Part shown: piece after piece, positions 24,101 to 32,024 of the stretch
How positions within the stretch are numbered: position 1 is the first letter of the stretch
Layout of the letters: every line of letters starts with the position of its first letter
Source: DASQGA01 sp963722715
GTDB lineage: Bacteria > Actinomycetota > Thermoleophilia > Gaiellales > Gaiellaceae
Length of the DNA: 64,000 nt
NCBI GenBank assembly: GCA_963722715.1
Contig: CAVROA010000023.1
Coordinates: forward strand, 186,001-250,000
Direction of reading: 5' to 3'
Notes under the pieces: model-generated
Databases searched by the model: none
What the model saw: only the letters and a program-made list of their open reading frames with translations
Told to the model about the DNA's origin: nothing
Position numbers and translations under genes: made by a program

Positions 24101-25084
24101 GCGGGTGACCTTGAGGGCCCGCGCGGTCTCTCTCACGGCGACTGCCAGCACGTCGTCGAGGTCGAGCTCGGAACGGACCTGGCGCGAGATTGCGGCGACC
24201 AGGCGTTCGCGTTCGAGCGCAGCCCCGAGCGCCTCGGAAGACCGGCTGCTGCCCAGGGCGAGCGCCGTCTCGTTGGCGAGCCGCTGGAAGAGCTCGAGCT
24301 CGCTCGCCGAGAAGAAACGGCGCTCGGAGAAGACGGCCACGACGAGAACGCCGGTGAGCCTGCCCTCCGAGACCAGGGGCAGGAAGGCTGCGCTCTTCGC
24401 CGGCACCGTGTCGAGGGCGCGGCTCACGTGCGGCGCAGCCTCGACGTCGTAAACGGCAAACGCTGCCCGCTCGCGCGCCACGGTTGCGATCCCGCCCGGA
24501 TCCTCGACGAGGTCGATCTCGATCCCCTTCCACCAATCCTCGTCGGCGCCCCGGGCCGCAAACCCCGTCGCACGGCGCTCCGTGTCGTCCACGACGGCGA
24601 GCATCGCCGCTTCGATCCCGAGCGAATGCTCCAGCTCGTCGAACAGGTTCTCGGCTGCGTCTCTCGCGCTGAGCGACCGCGAAAGTGCGCTCGAGAGCCG
24701 CGACATCGCCCCCGCATCGCGCTCCCGCTCGCTTGCGGCCTCTTCAGCCGCCCGCACCCGCTCCGCGGGGTCGACGAGCAGCCTGCGTTCGTGCCGGGCC
24801 AGGAGGAGGACAGCTGGCACCAGGCCGAGGAGCGTCAGGGCAAACGCGGGCCAGGGGCTGGAGGACGCGAGCGGCTCGGAGTCGCCGAGCTTCGACGCCC
24901 CAAGAACGGCCGTGGTCACACCGACGACCGTGAAGAGGAGCCACAGCGCGAAGCCTGATGACGTCGGCCGCCGCCCAGCTCCGAGCAAGGAGCGGAACAG
25001 GAGCGCGGACAGCGCGAGATACAGCGCCGCGGCAACGAGAAGCGGCACCGTATTGATGAGCAACGTCGTCGTCTCGTTCGTCAC
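21131..25084 (-). CDS. Large multi-GAF sensor histidine kinase
   Basis: About 1317 residues. Three or four N-terminal membrane spans (to about 100) are followed by five tandem GAF-like domains (about 145-960), a PAS domain (N-I-A-D-G-I-V-A-V-D, about 970-1070), HisKA with S-H-E-L-R-T-P-L (His about 1086) and HATPase with H-L-V-D-N-A-V-K-Y-S, D-E-G-I-G-I and G-T-G-L-G-L. Five GAF domains suggest integration of several small ligands or redox/light cues. GTG at 25084 (V-T-N-E-T) is preferred because the first span starts right after; the frame is open to 25126. It forms a two-gene unit with the receiver protein. Confidence 0.9.
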   Translation of the reverse strand: MTNETTTLLINTVPLLVAAALYLALSALLFRSLLGAGRRPTSSGFALWLLFTVVGVTTAVLGASKLGDSEPLASSSPWPAFALTLLGLVPAVLLLARHERRLLVDPAERVRAAEEAASERERDAGAMSRLSSALSRSLSARDAAENLFDELEHSLGIEAAMLAVVDDTERRATGFAARGADEDWWKGIEIDLVEDPGGIATVARERAAFAVYDVEAAPHVSRALDTVPAKSAAFLPLVSEGRLTGVLVVAVFSERRFFSASELELFQRLANETALALGSSRSSEALGAALERERLVAAISRQVRSELDLDDVLAVAVRETARALKVTRCFIRLAEPSGSMPVHSEWTAPGHDPVGGVAARLPASNLAARERRTVAIADVESASELDDPSLGSREALVELGTKAVLATPIQVFDDVIGVFALHRSEVGRWTEGEVALAESVAGEAGLAIHTARLLREEGRRVDRQTALLKAAQVVTSDLRFTSVVQRLVEEVAELLGADAADCWILEPHRDSLRCRAVFGLPQAAVGRRIPAAGTQKAAIEDGKPVLKRNFRETEDPPPSTHYSEFEDVMVAPITWLGEVRGVLGVCSTEAGRFGEPDLELLDAYARFASLAFHNAESFEERERQAQIQQGFYRIAEALGSPLSLNETVTALAQAATEALGGIAAFVLRPAGDRLVLVGSYDVHDEVEAALRDGIRDDEAPLAAATRERRLVTSSALTEDERFDSRWRDLLLANNACALLATSVDGTSGDPGSVVVLFGEERAFTDDDLALAGHLSRAARGALERSELFETERRGRRLSQRLAAIGARVVTVLDPSIVLEEIVREAPILLDADAATVRLLDGEELVIRAASGVEGDTAHDLVGTRAVVGTGLLGDAVQSRTASMLDDVGARPDLGDGDPLLAREMAGCIAVPMIAHGGGLHGVLSVYTAGPRAWREEEAQALSALAAVASAGLSNAELYQRVAEEKERSNAILLNIADGIVAVDREERVVLWNAMAERITGVPAAEALGRRIPEVLQRDLAGTARGHGREEPITISRGGKDVFLSLTEAVMLDSGGAVGGRIFAFRDVSGERVVDQMKSDFVATVSHELRTPLTSIYGFAETLIRSDVAFGDEERATFLGYIASESERLIGIVDDLLSVARLEAGTLGLALSPVDVAEVLGSVGGRAQEHIDGSHRLEIDAPESGLYADADGEKLAQILLHLVDNAVKYSPEGGTITLAGRRKSDAIEVRVSDEGIGIPLDDQSRIFTKFYRAGTAPLTGAHGTGLGLFLVRGLLAAMDGRIAVESVEGEGSTFVFELPVSKRAHRGREPQVEPAGRS

Positions 25085-25275
25085 TGGGCACACTGATGAT
25101 AAGGAGATCGAAGAGCCTCCGTCCACGATTTCCCTCCCGACAAGCCGGGTCCCATGCCTTGCGAAGATGGGCCGATAGACCTATTGGCAGCCGGAAGCCC
25201 GCTGGATACGGTGCCGTTACTGGGCGATGCGACCGTGGTTGGTGTCCTGGCTATGAACGCCGCGGTGCGCATTCT

Positions 25276-25317
25276 GGAAGGCCCGCTGCACAAACCCCCC
25301 CGAGTGGCGGGCCTTCC
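25276..25317 (+). terminator. Strong hairpin between divergent genes
   Basis: GGAAGGCCCGC (25276-25286) and GCGGGCCTTCC (25307-25317) form a perfect 11-bp stem with a 20-nt loop. The flanking protein genes are divergent, so it cannot end either of them; it lies upstream of the ispH promoter and could end a small RNA read on the plus strand. Confidence 0.5.
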
Positions 25318-25358
25318 TTAACTCAAGCTGAACAGACCCCTGATTACAGTGGCCGCCG

Positions 25359-26300
25359 GTGGTCAAGCGGATCCTTCTTGCGACTCCGCGCGGGTACTGC
25401 GCCGGGGTCGAACGAGCGATCGAGACGGTCGAGCAAGCGCTTCGCCTGCGAGGAGCCCCCGTCTACGTTCGCAGGCGGATCGTCCACAACACCCACGTCG
25501 TTCGCGAGCTCGAGGGGCTCGGCGCAGTCTTCGTCGACACCGAGGAGGACGTCCCGACCGGAGCCGAGGTCATCTTCTCAGCCCACGGTGTCTCTCCCGC
25601 GGTCCGCGCGAATGCCCGGAGGCTCGGCCTCAGAACGATCGACGCCACCTGCCCTCTCGTCGCGAAGGTGCATGCGGAGGCACGACGCTTCGCCGCGCGT
25701 GGCTACGCCATCGTCCTGATCGGCCACGCCGGCCACGACGAGGTCGAGGGCACCCTCGGGGAAGCACCAGACGCAATCGTCCTCGTCGAGAACGTCGACC
25801 AGGCTCGTCGCCTCGAGCCGCCCCGCGGCCGACCGCTCGCCTACATCACCCAGACGACGCTGTCCGTTGACGAGACGGAGGCGATCGTTGGGGTCCTCCG
25901 CGAGCGCTTCCCGGGCATCGAGGCTCCGAAGCGGGAGGACATCTGCTACGCGACGACGAATCGCCAGCGCGCAGTCAAGCGAATCCTCGAGCGGGTCGAC
26001 CTCTTGCTCGTGATCGGGTCGGAGGACAGCTCGAACTCGAAGCGCCTGGTCGAAGTCGCGCGCGGCGGAGCCGTCGCGGCGCATCTGATCGAGGACGAGC
26101 TCGGGATCAAAGAGAGTTGGCTCTGCGGCGTTGAGACCGTCGGAATCACCTGCGGCGCCTCTGCGCCGGAAGCACTCGCCCGCCGCGTCGTCGGGTGGTT
26201 TCGAGCGCGCGGCAACGTCGAGATCGAGACGATGACCGGCGAGGAGGAGAGCGTGGCCTTCAAGCTCCCGGCCGAGCTTGGTCCGAGAACGGCGGCCTAA
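25359..26300 (+). CDS. ispH: 4-hydroxy-3-methylbut-2-enyl diphosphate reductase
   Basis: A 313-residue IspH/LytB with the three iron-sulfur cysteines at C14 (R-G-Y-C-A-G-V), C98 (D-A-T-C-P-L-V) and C196 (D-I-C-Y-A-T-T-N-R-Q). The catalytic-site H-G-V-S-P and S-E-D-S-S-N-S motifs are also present. It makes IPP and DMAPP from HMBPP in the last step of the MEP pathway, using a [4Fe-4S] cluster. GTG 25359 follows TACAGT (25345-25350) by 8 bases, so the mRNA is probably leaderless. No other MEP gene is in the window. Confidence 0.96.
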   Translation: MVKRILLATPRGYCAGVERAIETVEQALRLRGAPVYVRRRIVHNTHVVRELEGLGAVFVDTEEDVPTGAEVIFSAHGVSPAVRANARRLGLRTIDATCPLVAKVHAEARRFAARGYAIVLIGHAGHDEVEGTLGEAPDAIVLVENVDQARRLEPPRGRPLAYITQTTLSVDETEAIVGVLRERFPGIEAPKREDICYATTNRQRAVKRILERVDLLLVIGSEDSSNSKRLVEVARGGAVAAHLIEDELGIKESWLCGVETVGITCGASAPEALARRVVGWFRARGNVEIETMTGEEESVAFKLPAELGPRTAA

Positions 26301-26309
26301 GCCGAGCAC

Positions 26310-29300
26310 CTAAGCCTTGGAGATGCCGAGCTCCTCGCCCTGCTCGATCCGGGTGGCGAGGGTCTCCTGCTTGATCCAGTCGGCATGCTGGAGTACGTCG
26401 TCGCCGTTCCCGGGGAGGGTCAAGACGATTCTGTCCGTCACCTCGAGCCCCGCCTCTTTTCGCATTAGCTGGATCGCGTGGATGAGGTCGAGCACGCGTC
26501 CCTCGAGCTCGAGCTCGGGGTCGAGGCGCGTGTCGAGGGCAACCGCGAGGCCGTCATCCGATGCAAACGCCCAGCCGTCGGGCGCCAGTCTTTCGACGAA
26601 GACCTCGTCCGGCCCGAGCTCGTGACCCGCAACGCGGAAGCGCCCTCCTCCGAGGTCCTCGAATCGTCCTTCCTGTAGCTCGGCACGGATCGTCGCGAGC
26701 TCCTTCCCGAGCCGAGGCCCGAGGACAGGAAGGTTCGGCTTCACGCGTAGATAGGTGCCTTCGACCGGTCCGAACTCGAGCTCCTTCACACGGAGCTCGG
26801 CCTTGATCTCGTCCGAATGGGGCGTGGACGCGTTCGCGCCCTCGACGACCATCCGGCGAAGCGGCTGGCGTACCTTTCGACCCGCTTGCTGACGCGCGGA
26901 ATGGCCGAGGCCGACGACGCGGCGAACCTCCTCGACCTCGACCAGCAGCGCCTCGTCTTCGAAATCTGAAGCCACCTCGGGCCAGCCGGCGAGAAAGATG
27001 CTCTCGGGAGCGTCGTCGCAGGGGCCTGCAACCAGATTCCGCCAGAGGTGGTCCGACAGGAAAGGCATCAGCGGCGCGATCGTGCGGAGCGACTGCACGA
27101 CCGCGTACCACAGGGTTTCGAGCGCAGCCTCCTCCCCATGCCAGAAACGCGGGCGACTACGCCGGACGTACCAGTCGGAGAGGTCGCGCATGAAGGACGT
27201 GAACGCCTTCGTGACGGCCGGCGTCCAGAAACGCTCGAAGCCGTCGTTCGCCTCCGCGACCAGCTGCTGGACGCGGGCGAGAAGCCACCGATCGAGCTGG
27301 CCCAAGTCGTCCCTCGCCGGCCCCGATTCGAGGAGCTTCGCGTCCGGACGCCACCCCTCGACGTTCGCGTAGAGAATCAGGAAGCTGACCGAGTTCCAGA
27401 AGGTGAGGAGCTCTCGCTTCACCTCCCGGGCGAGCCCGAAACCGAAATTGAGGTTCTGGCTCGGCACCTGGGAGCAGTAGAGCCAGCGCATCACGTCAGC
27501 GCCTATCCGGTCGAGCGCCTCGTTCAGCTCGATGGCGTTCCCCCAGGACTTGTGCATGGCACGACCGGTCTCATCGGTGACCCGCTCGTACGCAAGGACC
27601 TGCCGGTACGGCGCCTCGCCCACGAGCGCGACCGACATGAAGAGCTGGGAGTAGAACCAGAGCCGGATCTGCTCTCGAGACTCTGAGACCCAGTCGGCCG
27701 GGAACCACTTCTCCCAGTACGCATGGTCCGGAAGGTCGGCCCCGGTGAGCCCGCGGGCGGCGCCCGTCGCGTATCCGCCCTCGATGTACTCCGGGTTCTG
27801 CCAACCGAGCGTCGAGAACGGCACGATGCCGGCGTCGAGCCACGCGTCACCGACTTCCGGGAGGCGCCGAAGCTCGGAGCCACACCCCTCGCAGGCAATC
27901 GTCACCTCGTCCACCCAGGGCCGGTGCAGCTCCTCGAGCTGCTCGAGTCCGCTCACGGCGCGCTCCCGCAGCTCCTGCTCAGAGCCGATGACATTCATGA
28001 CGTTGCAGTCCTCGCAGCGGTAGAAGGGAAGCGGCAGCCCGAAGTAGCGCTTCCGGGAGATGCACCAATCGCCCATGTTGCGAAGCCAGTCGTCCATCCG
28101 CCTCGAATAGAACTCGGGCGTCCAGCGAACGGTGGCATTCGCAGCGAGCATCTTGGGCCGAATCTCGTCCGCGGAGATGAACCACTCGTCGACGATCCGG
28201 AAGACGAGCGGCGTGGAGCAACGCCAGCAAACGGGATAGCGGTGCGTGATCTCGCCGGCGTCGAGCAGCCGGCCGCGCTCGCCCAGGTCGCCGATGATCT
28301 GGCCGACGGTCTCCTCCGTGGAGCGCCCATGTAGCCAGCCGTACTCAGGGTAGAACCGGCCGGACTCGTCGATCGGAGCAAGCACCGGTAGGTCGTGGAT
28401 CCGCGCGAGCTCGAAGTCCTCGGTCCCGGCGCCCGGCGCGATGTGGACGATTCCCGTTCCCTCCTCGAGGGAGACCTCCTCCCAGGGGATCACCCGGTGG
28501 ACGACTCCCTGCTGGGGCTCCAGCTCGTCGAATGGACCCTCATACTCGAGCCCGACGAGCTCCGCCCCGACCACCGTATCGCGGACCTCGCCGGCCAGCG
28601 GGACCGCGTCAACGAGCGCCTCGGCGACGATCTCGATCCCGGCCGAAGTCTCGACCCGGGCGTAGCGCGCGTCGGGATGCACCGCTGCGGCCACGTTCGC
28701 GGGAAGCGTCCACGGAGTGGTTGTCCAGACGACGAGCGCCTCGTCCTCTCGATCCTTGAGCGGAAACCGGACGTAGAGCGACGGGTGGGTGATGTCCCGG
28801 TACGAGTCGATCAGCTCGTGCTGGGAAAGAGACGTGCCGCAGCGCGGGCACCAGACCATCGAACGGTGGCCCTGATAGAGCCAGCCGCGCTCGTGGATGC
28901 TCTTCAGGAAACCCCAGATGTAGCTGATGTTCGTGTCAGAGAAGGTGTAGTAGTCGTTGTCCCAGTCCATCCATTGGCCGAGCCTGATCGATTGACTGGT
29001 CTGCACCTCCGAGAACTCGGCGACACGTTCGCGACAGCGGCGGGCGAACTCGGCGAGGCCGTATTCCTCGATCTCGCGCTTCGAGTTCAGGCCGAGGGAC
29101 TTTTCGACTTCGACCTCGACCCAGAGCCCCTGACAGTCGAAGCCGTTCTGGTAGCGCTGTTCGAACCCGTTCAACGCCTTGTAGCGCTGAAAGACGTCTT
29201 TGAGGGTCCGGCCCCACGCGTGGTGGACACCCATCGGATTGTTGGCCGTGACAGGGCCGTCGATGAAGCTCCAGGCAGGGCCCTGGGCATTTTGGGCTCT

Positions 29301-29408
29301 GAGCTTCTCGAAGATGTCCGCGTCCTCCCACCAGGCGAGGAGTTCCCGCTCCAGAGCGGGGTGGTCAGGGACAGCTGGAAGAGGCGTGAAGACGGGCTCG
29401 GGCGCCAT
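26310..29408 (-). CDS. ileS: Isoleucyl-tRNA synthetase, divergent type
   Basis: A 1032-residue class I synthetase. The HIGH region reads N-P-M-G-V-H-H-A-W-G-R (about 57-67) and the KMSKS loop reads R-A-M618-H-K-S-W-G-N, both altered. The editing domain contains V-V-W-T-T-T-P-W-T-L-P-A-N. Zinc-like Cys pairs occur (C-P-R-C; C-W-R-C; C-E-D-C; C-E-G-C). The long C-terminal domain extends to the end. It charges tRNA-Ile and is probably the only IleRS in the cell. ATG follows TAGACT (29415-29420) by exactly 6 bases, so it is probably leaderless. Confidence 0.95.
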   Translation of the reverse strand: MAPEPVFTPLPAVPDHPALERELLAWWEDADIFEKLRAQNAQGPAWSFIDGPVTANNPMGVHHAWGRTLKDVFQRYKALNGFEQRYQNGFDCQGLWVEVEVEKSLGLNSKREIEEYGLAEFARRCRERVAEFSEVQTSQSIRLGQWMDWDNDYYTFSDTNISYIWGFLKSIHERGWLYQGHRSMVWCPRCGTSLSQHELIDSYRDITHPSLYVRFPLKDREDEALVVWTTTPWTLPANVAAAVHPDARYARVETSAGIEIVAEALVDAVPLAGEVRDTVVGAELVGLEYEGPFDELEPQQGVVHRVIPWEEVSLEEGTGIVHIAPGAGTEDFELARIHDLPVLAPIDESGRFYPEYGWLHGRSTEETVGQIIGDLGERGRLLDAGEITHRYPVCWRCSTPLVFRIVDEWFISADEIRPKMLAANATVRWTPEFYSRRMDDWLRNMGDWCISRKRYFGLPLPFYRCEDCNVMNVIGSEQELRERAVSGLEQLEELHRPWVDEVTIACEGCGSELRRLPEVGDAWLDAGIVPFSTLGWQNPEYIEGGYATGAARGLTGADLPDHAYWEKWFPADWVSESREQIRLWFYSQLFMSVALVGEAPYRQVLAYERVTDETGRAMHKSWGNAIELNEALDRIGADVMRWLYCSQVPSQNLNFGFGLAREVKRELLTFWNSVSFLILYANVEGWRPDAKLLESGPARDDLGQLDRWLLARVQQLVAEANDGFERFWTPAVTKAFTSFMRDLSDWYVRRSRPRFWHGEEAALETLWYAVVQSLRTIAPLMPFLSDHLWRNLVAGPCDDAPESIFLAGWPEVASDFEDEALLVEVEEVRRVVGLGHSARQQAGRKVRQPLRRMVVEGANASTPHSDEIKAELRVKELEFGPVEGTYLRVKPNLPVLGPRLGKELATIRAELQEGRFEDLGGGRFRVAGHELGPDEVFVERLAPDGWAFASDDGLAVALDTRLDPELELEGRVLDLIHAIQLMRKEAGLEVTDRIVLTLPGNGDDVLQHADWIKQETLATRIEQGEELGISKA

Positions 29409-29564
29409 GAGGCCAGTCTAGTGGCCGGTCTGGAGCGGGATTTTCCTGATCCGTCCCGTCGTTTAACGCTTCAGACACAACCTGTGCACCACTCGTGCGC
29501 AAACCAGGAATAGGCTGAAGCCGGAGGGTGGCTCGCGGCCGGCCCCAAATCCAAAAGGAGAACG

Positions 29565-29885
29565 ATGACAACTGAAGTGACAGAGACGACATTCGAAGCC
29601 GAGGTGCTCGAGAGCGAGCAGCCGGTCGTGGTCGACTTTTGGGCGGAGTGGTGTGGCCCGTGCCATGCGGTCGCTCCGGTCCTGGATCAGATCGCCGAGG
29701 AGCGATCCGGGGAGCTTCGGATCGCAAAGGTGAACATCGACGAGCAGCCTGCCCTGGCGCAGCGCTACGGCGTCATGAGCATTCCGACGATCATCCTCTT
29801 CCGCGAGGGCAAGCCCGCCGCGGCGGCCGTGGGTGCCCAGCCGAAGGGCATGCTCGAGCGGAATCTAGGTCTCGCCGAGGTCTAG
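29565..29885 (+). CDS. Thioredoxin, standard WCGPC type
   Basis: A 106-residue thioredoxin with W29-C30-G-P-C33 and cis-Pro S-I-P-T-I. It is a general disulfide reductase, distinct from the CQPC thioredoxin of the grd operon. It has a ribosome site (AAAGGAGA) and a TAGGCT box about 50 bp upstream, so this gene has a normal leader. The stop overlaps that of the small convergent gene in CTAG. Confidence 0.95.
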   Translation: MTTEVTETTFEAEVLESEQPVVVDFWAEWCGPCHAVAPVLDQIAEERSGELRIAKVNIDEQPALAQRYGVMSIPTIILFREGKPAAAAVGAQPKGMLERNLGLAEV

Positions 29886-30043
29886 ACCGCTCCGGCGGTG
29901 CCGGAACCGTCTTCGAGAAAGGCGTGGAACGCGGCGTGCTTCGCGAGGTAGTCCTCGACCTGAGCGACGACCTCGCCCGCCCACACGTCGATCCACTCCT
30001 CATGGAGGAAATCGTCGATGCGGTGCACGTGCGAATCGCTCAC
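29882..30043 (-). CDS. Small acidic hypothetical protein (about 53 residues)
   Basis: From GTG 30043 the frame encodes V-S-D-S-H-V-H-R-I-D-D-F-L-H-E-E-W and ends G-S-G-T-A-G-A-V. Codons are strongly GC-ending and the protein looks soluble and helical. The frame stays open upstream (to 30331), so the start is uncertain. It lies 74 bp after the Nudix gene on the same strand and may share its transcript. Function unknown. Confidence 0.5.
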   Translation of the reverse strand: MSDSHVHRIDDFLHEEWIDVWAGEVVAQVEDYLAKHAAFHAFLEDGSGTAGAV

Positions 30044-30116
30044 GATGAACTGATCATCGGCAGCGGCGCCGAGAGCGACAATGGGCCGTCTGGCCCATTT
30101 TGCCGCACTTCCTGGC

Positions 30117-30623
30117 CTAACTGGTGGTTCGCCAGGCGCGCAGCAGCTCCGCCGTATTCGAGAACGCGAGCTCCTCTTCGCCGGGGAGCTCGTCTGCCTC
30201 GAACCAGCGGAGCTCGGAGACATCGTCGGAGGGTGCCGCGTCTCCGGAAACGATCTTGGCCGTCCAGCACAGGTTGAGCGTGGCGTTGCCCTCGTCTCCG
30301 TAGCTGTCGGCGACAACGCCGACGAACGCACCGGGCTCGACGTCGAGGCCCGTTTCCTCTTGCAGCTCGCGCCTGAGCGTCTCGAGCGGCTGCTCGTCCT
30401 CGTTCATGAAGCCCCCCAGGATGTCCCAGCGCCCCGCGGCCGGCTCGTGCGCTCGCCGGCCGAGCAGGACCCGTCCTGCGTCGTCGACGACGAGGCCGCA
30501 GATGGCCGGCGCAGGCTTCGCGTAGGCGACGAGCCCGCATGAGTCGCAGCGCACCGCACCGGGTTCGGATCGCAGGTCCGACGCGCAGCGCGGACAGTGT
30601 TTCCAGCCGTCGAGCTCGCCCAC
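30117..30623 (-). CDS. Nudix hydrolase with N-terminal zinc ribbon
   Basis: A 168-residue protein. The zinc ribbon C-P-R-C ... C-D-S-C-G occupies the first 30 residues. The Nudix box starts G-G-F-M-N-E-D-E and continues L-R-R-E-L-Q-E-E-T-G-L-D, with all catalytic Glu present. Ribbon plus Nudix resembles NADH pyrophosphatase/ADP-ribose hydrolases; the exact substrate is unclear. GTG 30623 lies 6 bases after TACCGT (30635-30630), so it is probably leaderless; the longer open frame upstream is not coding. Confidence 0.88.
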   Translation of the reverse strand: MGELDGWKHCPRCASDLRSEPGAVRCDSCGLVAYAKPAPAICGLVVDDAGRVLLGRRAHEPAAGRWDILGGFMNEDEQPLETLRRELQEETGLDVEPGAFVGVVADSYGDEGNATLNLCWTAKIVSGDAAPSDDVSELRWFEADELPGEEELAFSNTAELLRAWRTTS

Positions 30624-30677
30624 GCGCGCACGGTATCCCGGCTGGGCCGGCTCGGCTCCGTCACTTAGAATGAATCC

Positions 30678-30833
30678 ATGAGCGAGATCGAGCCGAACGC
30701 CGAGGGTCCGGCCCCGAGCAAGGAGGAAGAGGACTCCTCCCTGGAGCGACGCCGGGAGGAGGAGGCGCAACGCGGGCCGGGACCTGAAGACCCGGATAGC
30801 GCCGCCTCGCCCGGCTCCCAACCCGACGAGTGA
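30678..30833 (+). CDS. 51-residue acidic, disordered small protein
   Basis: ATG 30678 follows TAGAAT (30666-30671) by 6 bases. The product (M-S-E-I-E-P-N-A-E-G ... S-Q-P-D-E) is Glu/Pro/Ser-rich and likely disordered. Its stop TGA overlaps the GTG of the cyclic-nucleotide-binding protein, so the two are translationally coupled. Function unknown. Confidence 0.55.
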   Translation: MSEIEPNAEGPAPSKEEEDSSLERRREEEAQRGPGPEDPDSAASPGSQPDE

Positions 30834-31195
30834 GGCACCAGTCCGCGACCGCGCATGAGCTTGCGCGGGTCGAGCTTCTGGCGGGACTCCCGGGCGAGAC
30901 GCTCGCGAAGCTGGGCGAGCGGATGGAGCGCCACACCGTCGGTCCGGGCGAGCAGGTGGTCGCCGAAGGGGAGCCGGGTGATCGCTTCTACGTCGTCCTC
31001 TCCGGCCTCCTGAGCGTCTCACAGGCCGACCGCGGCCAGCGAAACCTCCTTCGGCCGGGCGACTACTTCGGCGAGGTCGGACTGGTCATGGACGTCCCGC
31101 GAACGGCGACCGTCAAGGGCATGACCCCGGCCGTCGTCGCGAGCTGCGACCGCGGGACCTTCGACGAGATCGTCCGCCCGCTCTTCACGGGCTAG
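30830..31195 (+). CDS. Stand-alone cyclic-nucleotide-binding domain protein
   Basis: A 121-residue protein consisting of one cNMP-binding domain: L-L-A-G-L-P, G-E-Q-V-V-A-E-G-E-P-G-D-R-F-Y-V-V-L-S-G, and the phosphate cassette G-D-Y-F-G-E-V-G-L-V. The Arg of the cassette is near V-P-R-T-A-T-V. There is no DNA-binding domain, so it probably regulates a partner protein rather than promoters. GTGA overlap with the small acidic gene makes that protein a candidate partner. Confidence 0.85.
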   Translation: MRHQSATAHELARVELLAGLPGETLAKLGERMERHTVGPGEQVVAEGEPGDRFYVVLSGLLSVSQADRGQRNLLRPGDYFGEVGLVMDVPRTATVKGMTPAVVASCDRGTFDEIVRPLFTG

Positions 31196-32003
31196 CTACA
31201 GAATCCGACAGCACCGCGTCCGACAGGGCGGGCCAGGCCTCGAGCGCCCACTCGCCGAACTCCCGGTCGGTGAGGCATGCGGTCGCGAGGCCGGGCTCCG
31301 GATCGACCCACAGAAACGTGCCGGAGCCGCCAAAGTGGCCGAAGGTCCGAGGCGAGTTTCGAGTCCCCGTCCAGTGCGGGCTCTTCGCGTCCTTCAACTC
31401 GAATCCGAGACCCCAGTCCATCGGATCCTGACGGCCGAACCCCGGGAGAACCCCGACCAGCCCGGGGAACGCCGTCTGGGTCGCCTCCTCGAATGTCTCC
31501 GGCGCGACGAACGACGGGGCCTGGAGCTCCCGCGCGAAGAGAAGCAGGTCGTCAAGCGGTCCATGACATTCCGAGGCGGGCGACCCTTGCAGCTGAGTCG
31601 CGCTCATTGCGAGGGGCTCCAGGATTGCTCCTCGGAGATAGTCAGCAAAGGCCATCTCGGCACGTTCGGCGACGAAGGCGCCGAGCGCCTCGTAGCCCGT
31701 GTTGGAATAGATCCGCCTCTCGCCCGGGCGGGCAATCGGGTCGAGACCCTCGAACGGCAAGCCGGACGCATGCGCGAGCAGATGTCGAATCGTGGAGCCC
31801 TCCGGGCCCGCCGGCTCGTCGAGATCGACTATGCCCTCCTCGGCCGCCACAAGGACGGCGCTTGCTGTCAGGAGCTTGGTGATCGAAGCCCAGCGGAAGA
31901 CGTGCTCTCGCTCGCCGTGCGTCTCGACAACTCGGCCGCCCCGCACGACCCCGGCCGCCGCGTGCTCGGCGCCCCACTCGTCGATAGCGGCAAGAGCGGG
32001 CAC
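31185..32003 (-). CDS. Beta-lactamase-family serine hydrolase
   Basis: A 272-residue class C-like hydrolase/esterase. The nucleophile motif is S40-I-T-K43, the second is I-Y-S-N-T-G-Y, and the third H-F-G-G-S-G-T replaces K-T-G. No signal peptide is visible, so it is probably cytoplasmic and more likely an esterase or peptidase than an antibiotic-inactivating enzyme. GTG 32003 reads from a -10 box (32012-32017) that overlaps the divergent ridA-like -10. Its end overlaps the cNMP-binding gene by 11 bp. Confidence 0.88.
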   Translation of the reverse strand: MPALAAIDEWGAEHAAAGVVRGGRVVETHGEREHVFRWASITKLLTASAVLVAAEEGIVDLDEPAGPEGSTIRHLLAHASGLPFEGLDPIARPGERRIYSNTGYEALGAFVAERAEMAFADYLRGAILEPLAMSATQLQGSPASECHGPLDDLLLFARELQAPSFVAPETFEEATQTAFPGLVGVLPGFGRQDPMDWGLGFELKDAKSPHWTGTRNSPRTFGHFGGSGTFLWVDPEPGLATACLTDREFGEWALEAWPALSDAVLSDSVASP

Positions 32004-32011
32004 GGAGAGCG

Positions 32012-32024
32012 ATACTAGACGCGC
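32012..32024. promoter_or_regulatory. Overlapping divergent -10 boxes
   Basis: ATACTA (32012-32017, TAGTAT on the minus strand, serving the hydrolase) and TACTAG (32013-32018, serving the RidA gene, 6 bases before its TTG) share five bases. The two genes cannot be initiated at the same moment, which implies reciprocal expression. Confidence 0.5.

Noticed and set aside
25154..25321. A 55-codon plus-strand frame upstream of ispH
   Set aside because: Codon third positions are mixed, there is no ribosome site and its end lies in the hairpin, so a non-coding RNA or spacer is more likely.
31185..32003. An antibiotic-resistance beta-lactamase
   Set aside because: No signal peptide and an H-x-G third motif; the family is mostly esterases and peptidases, so resistance is not supported.
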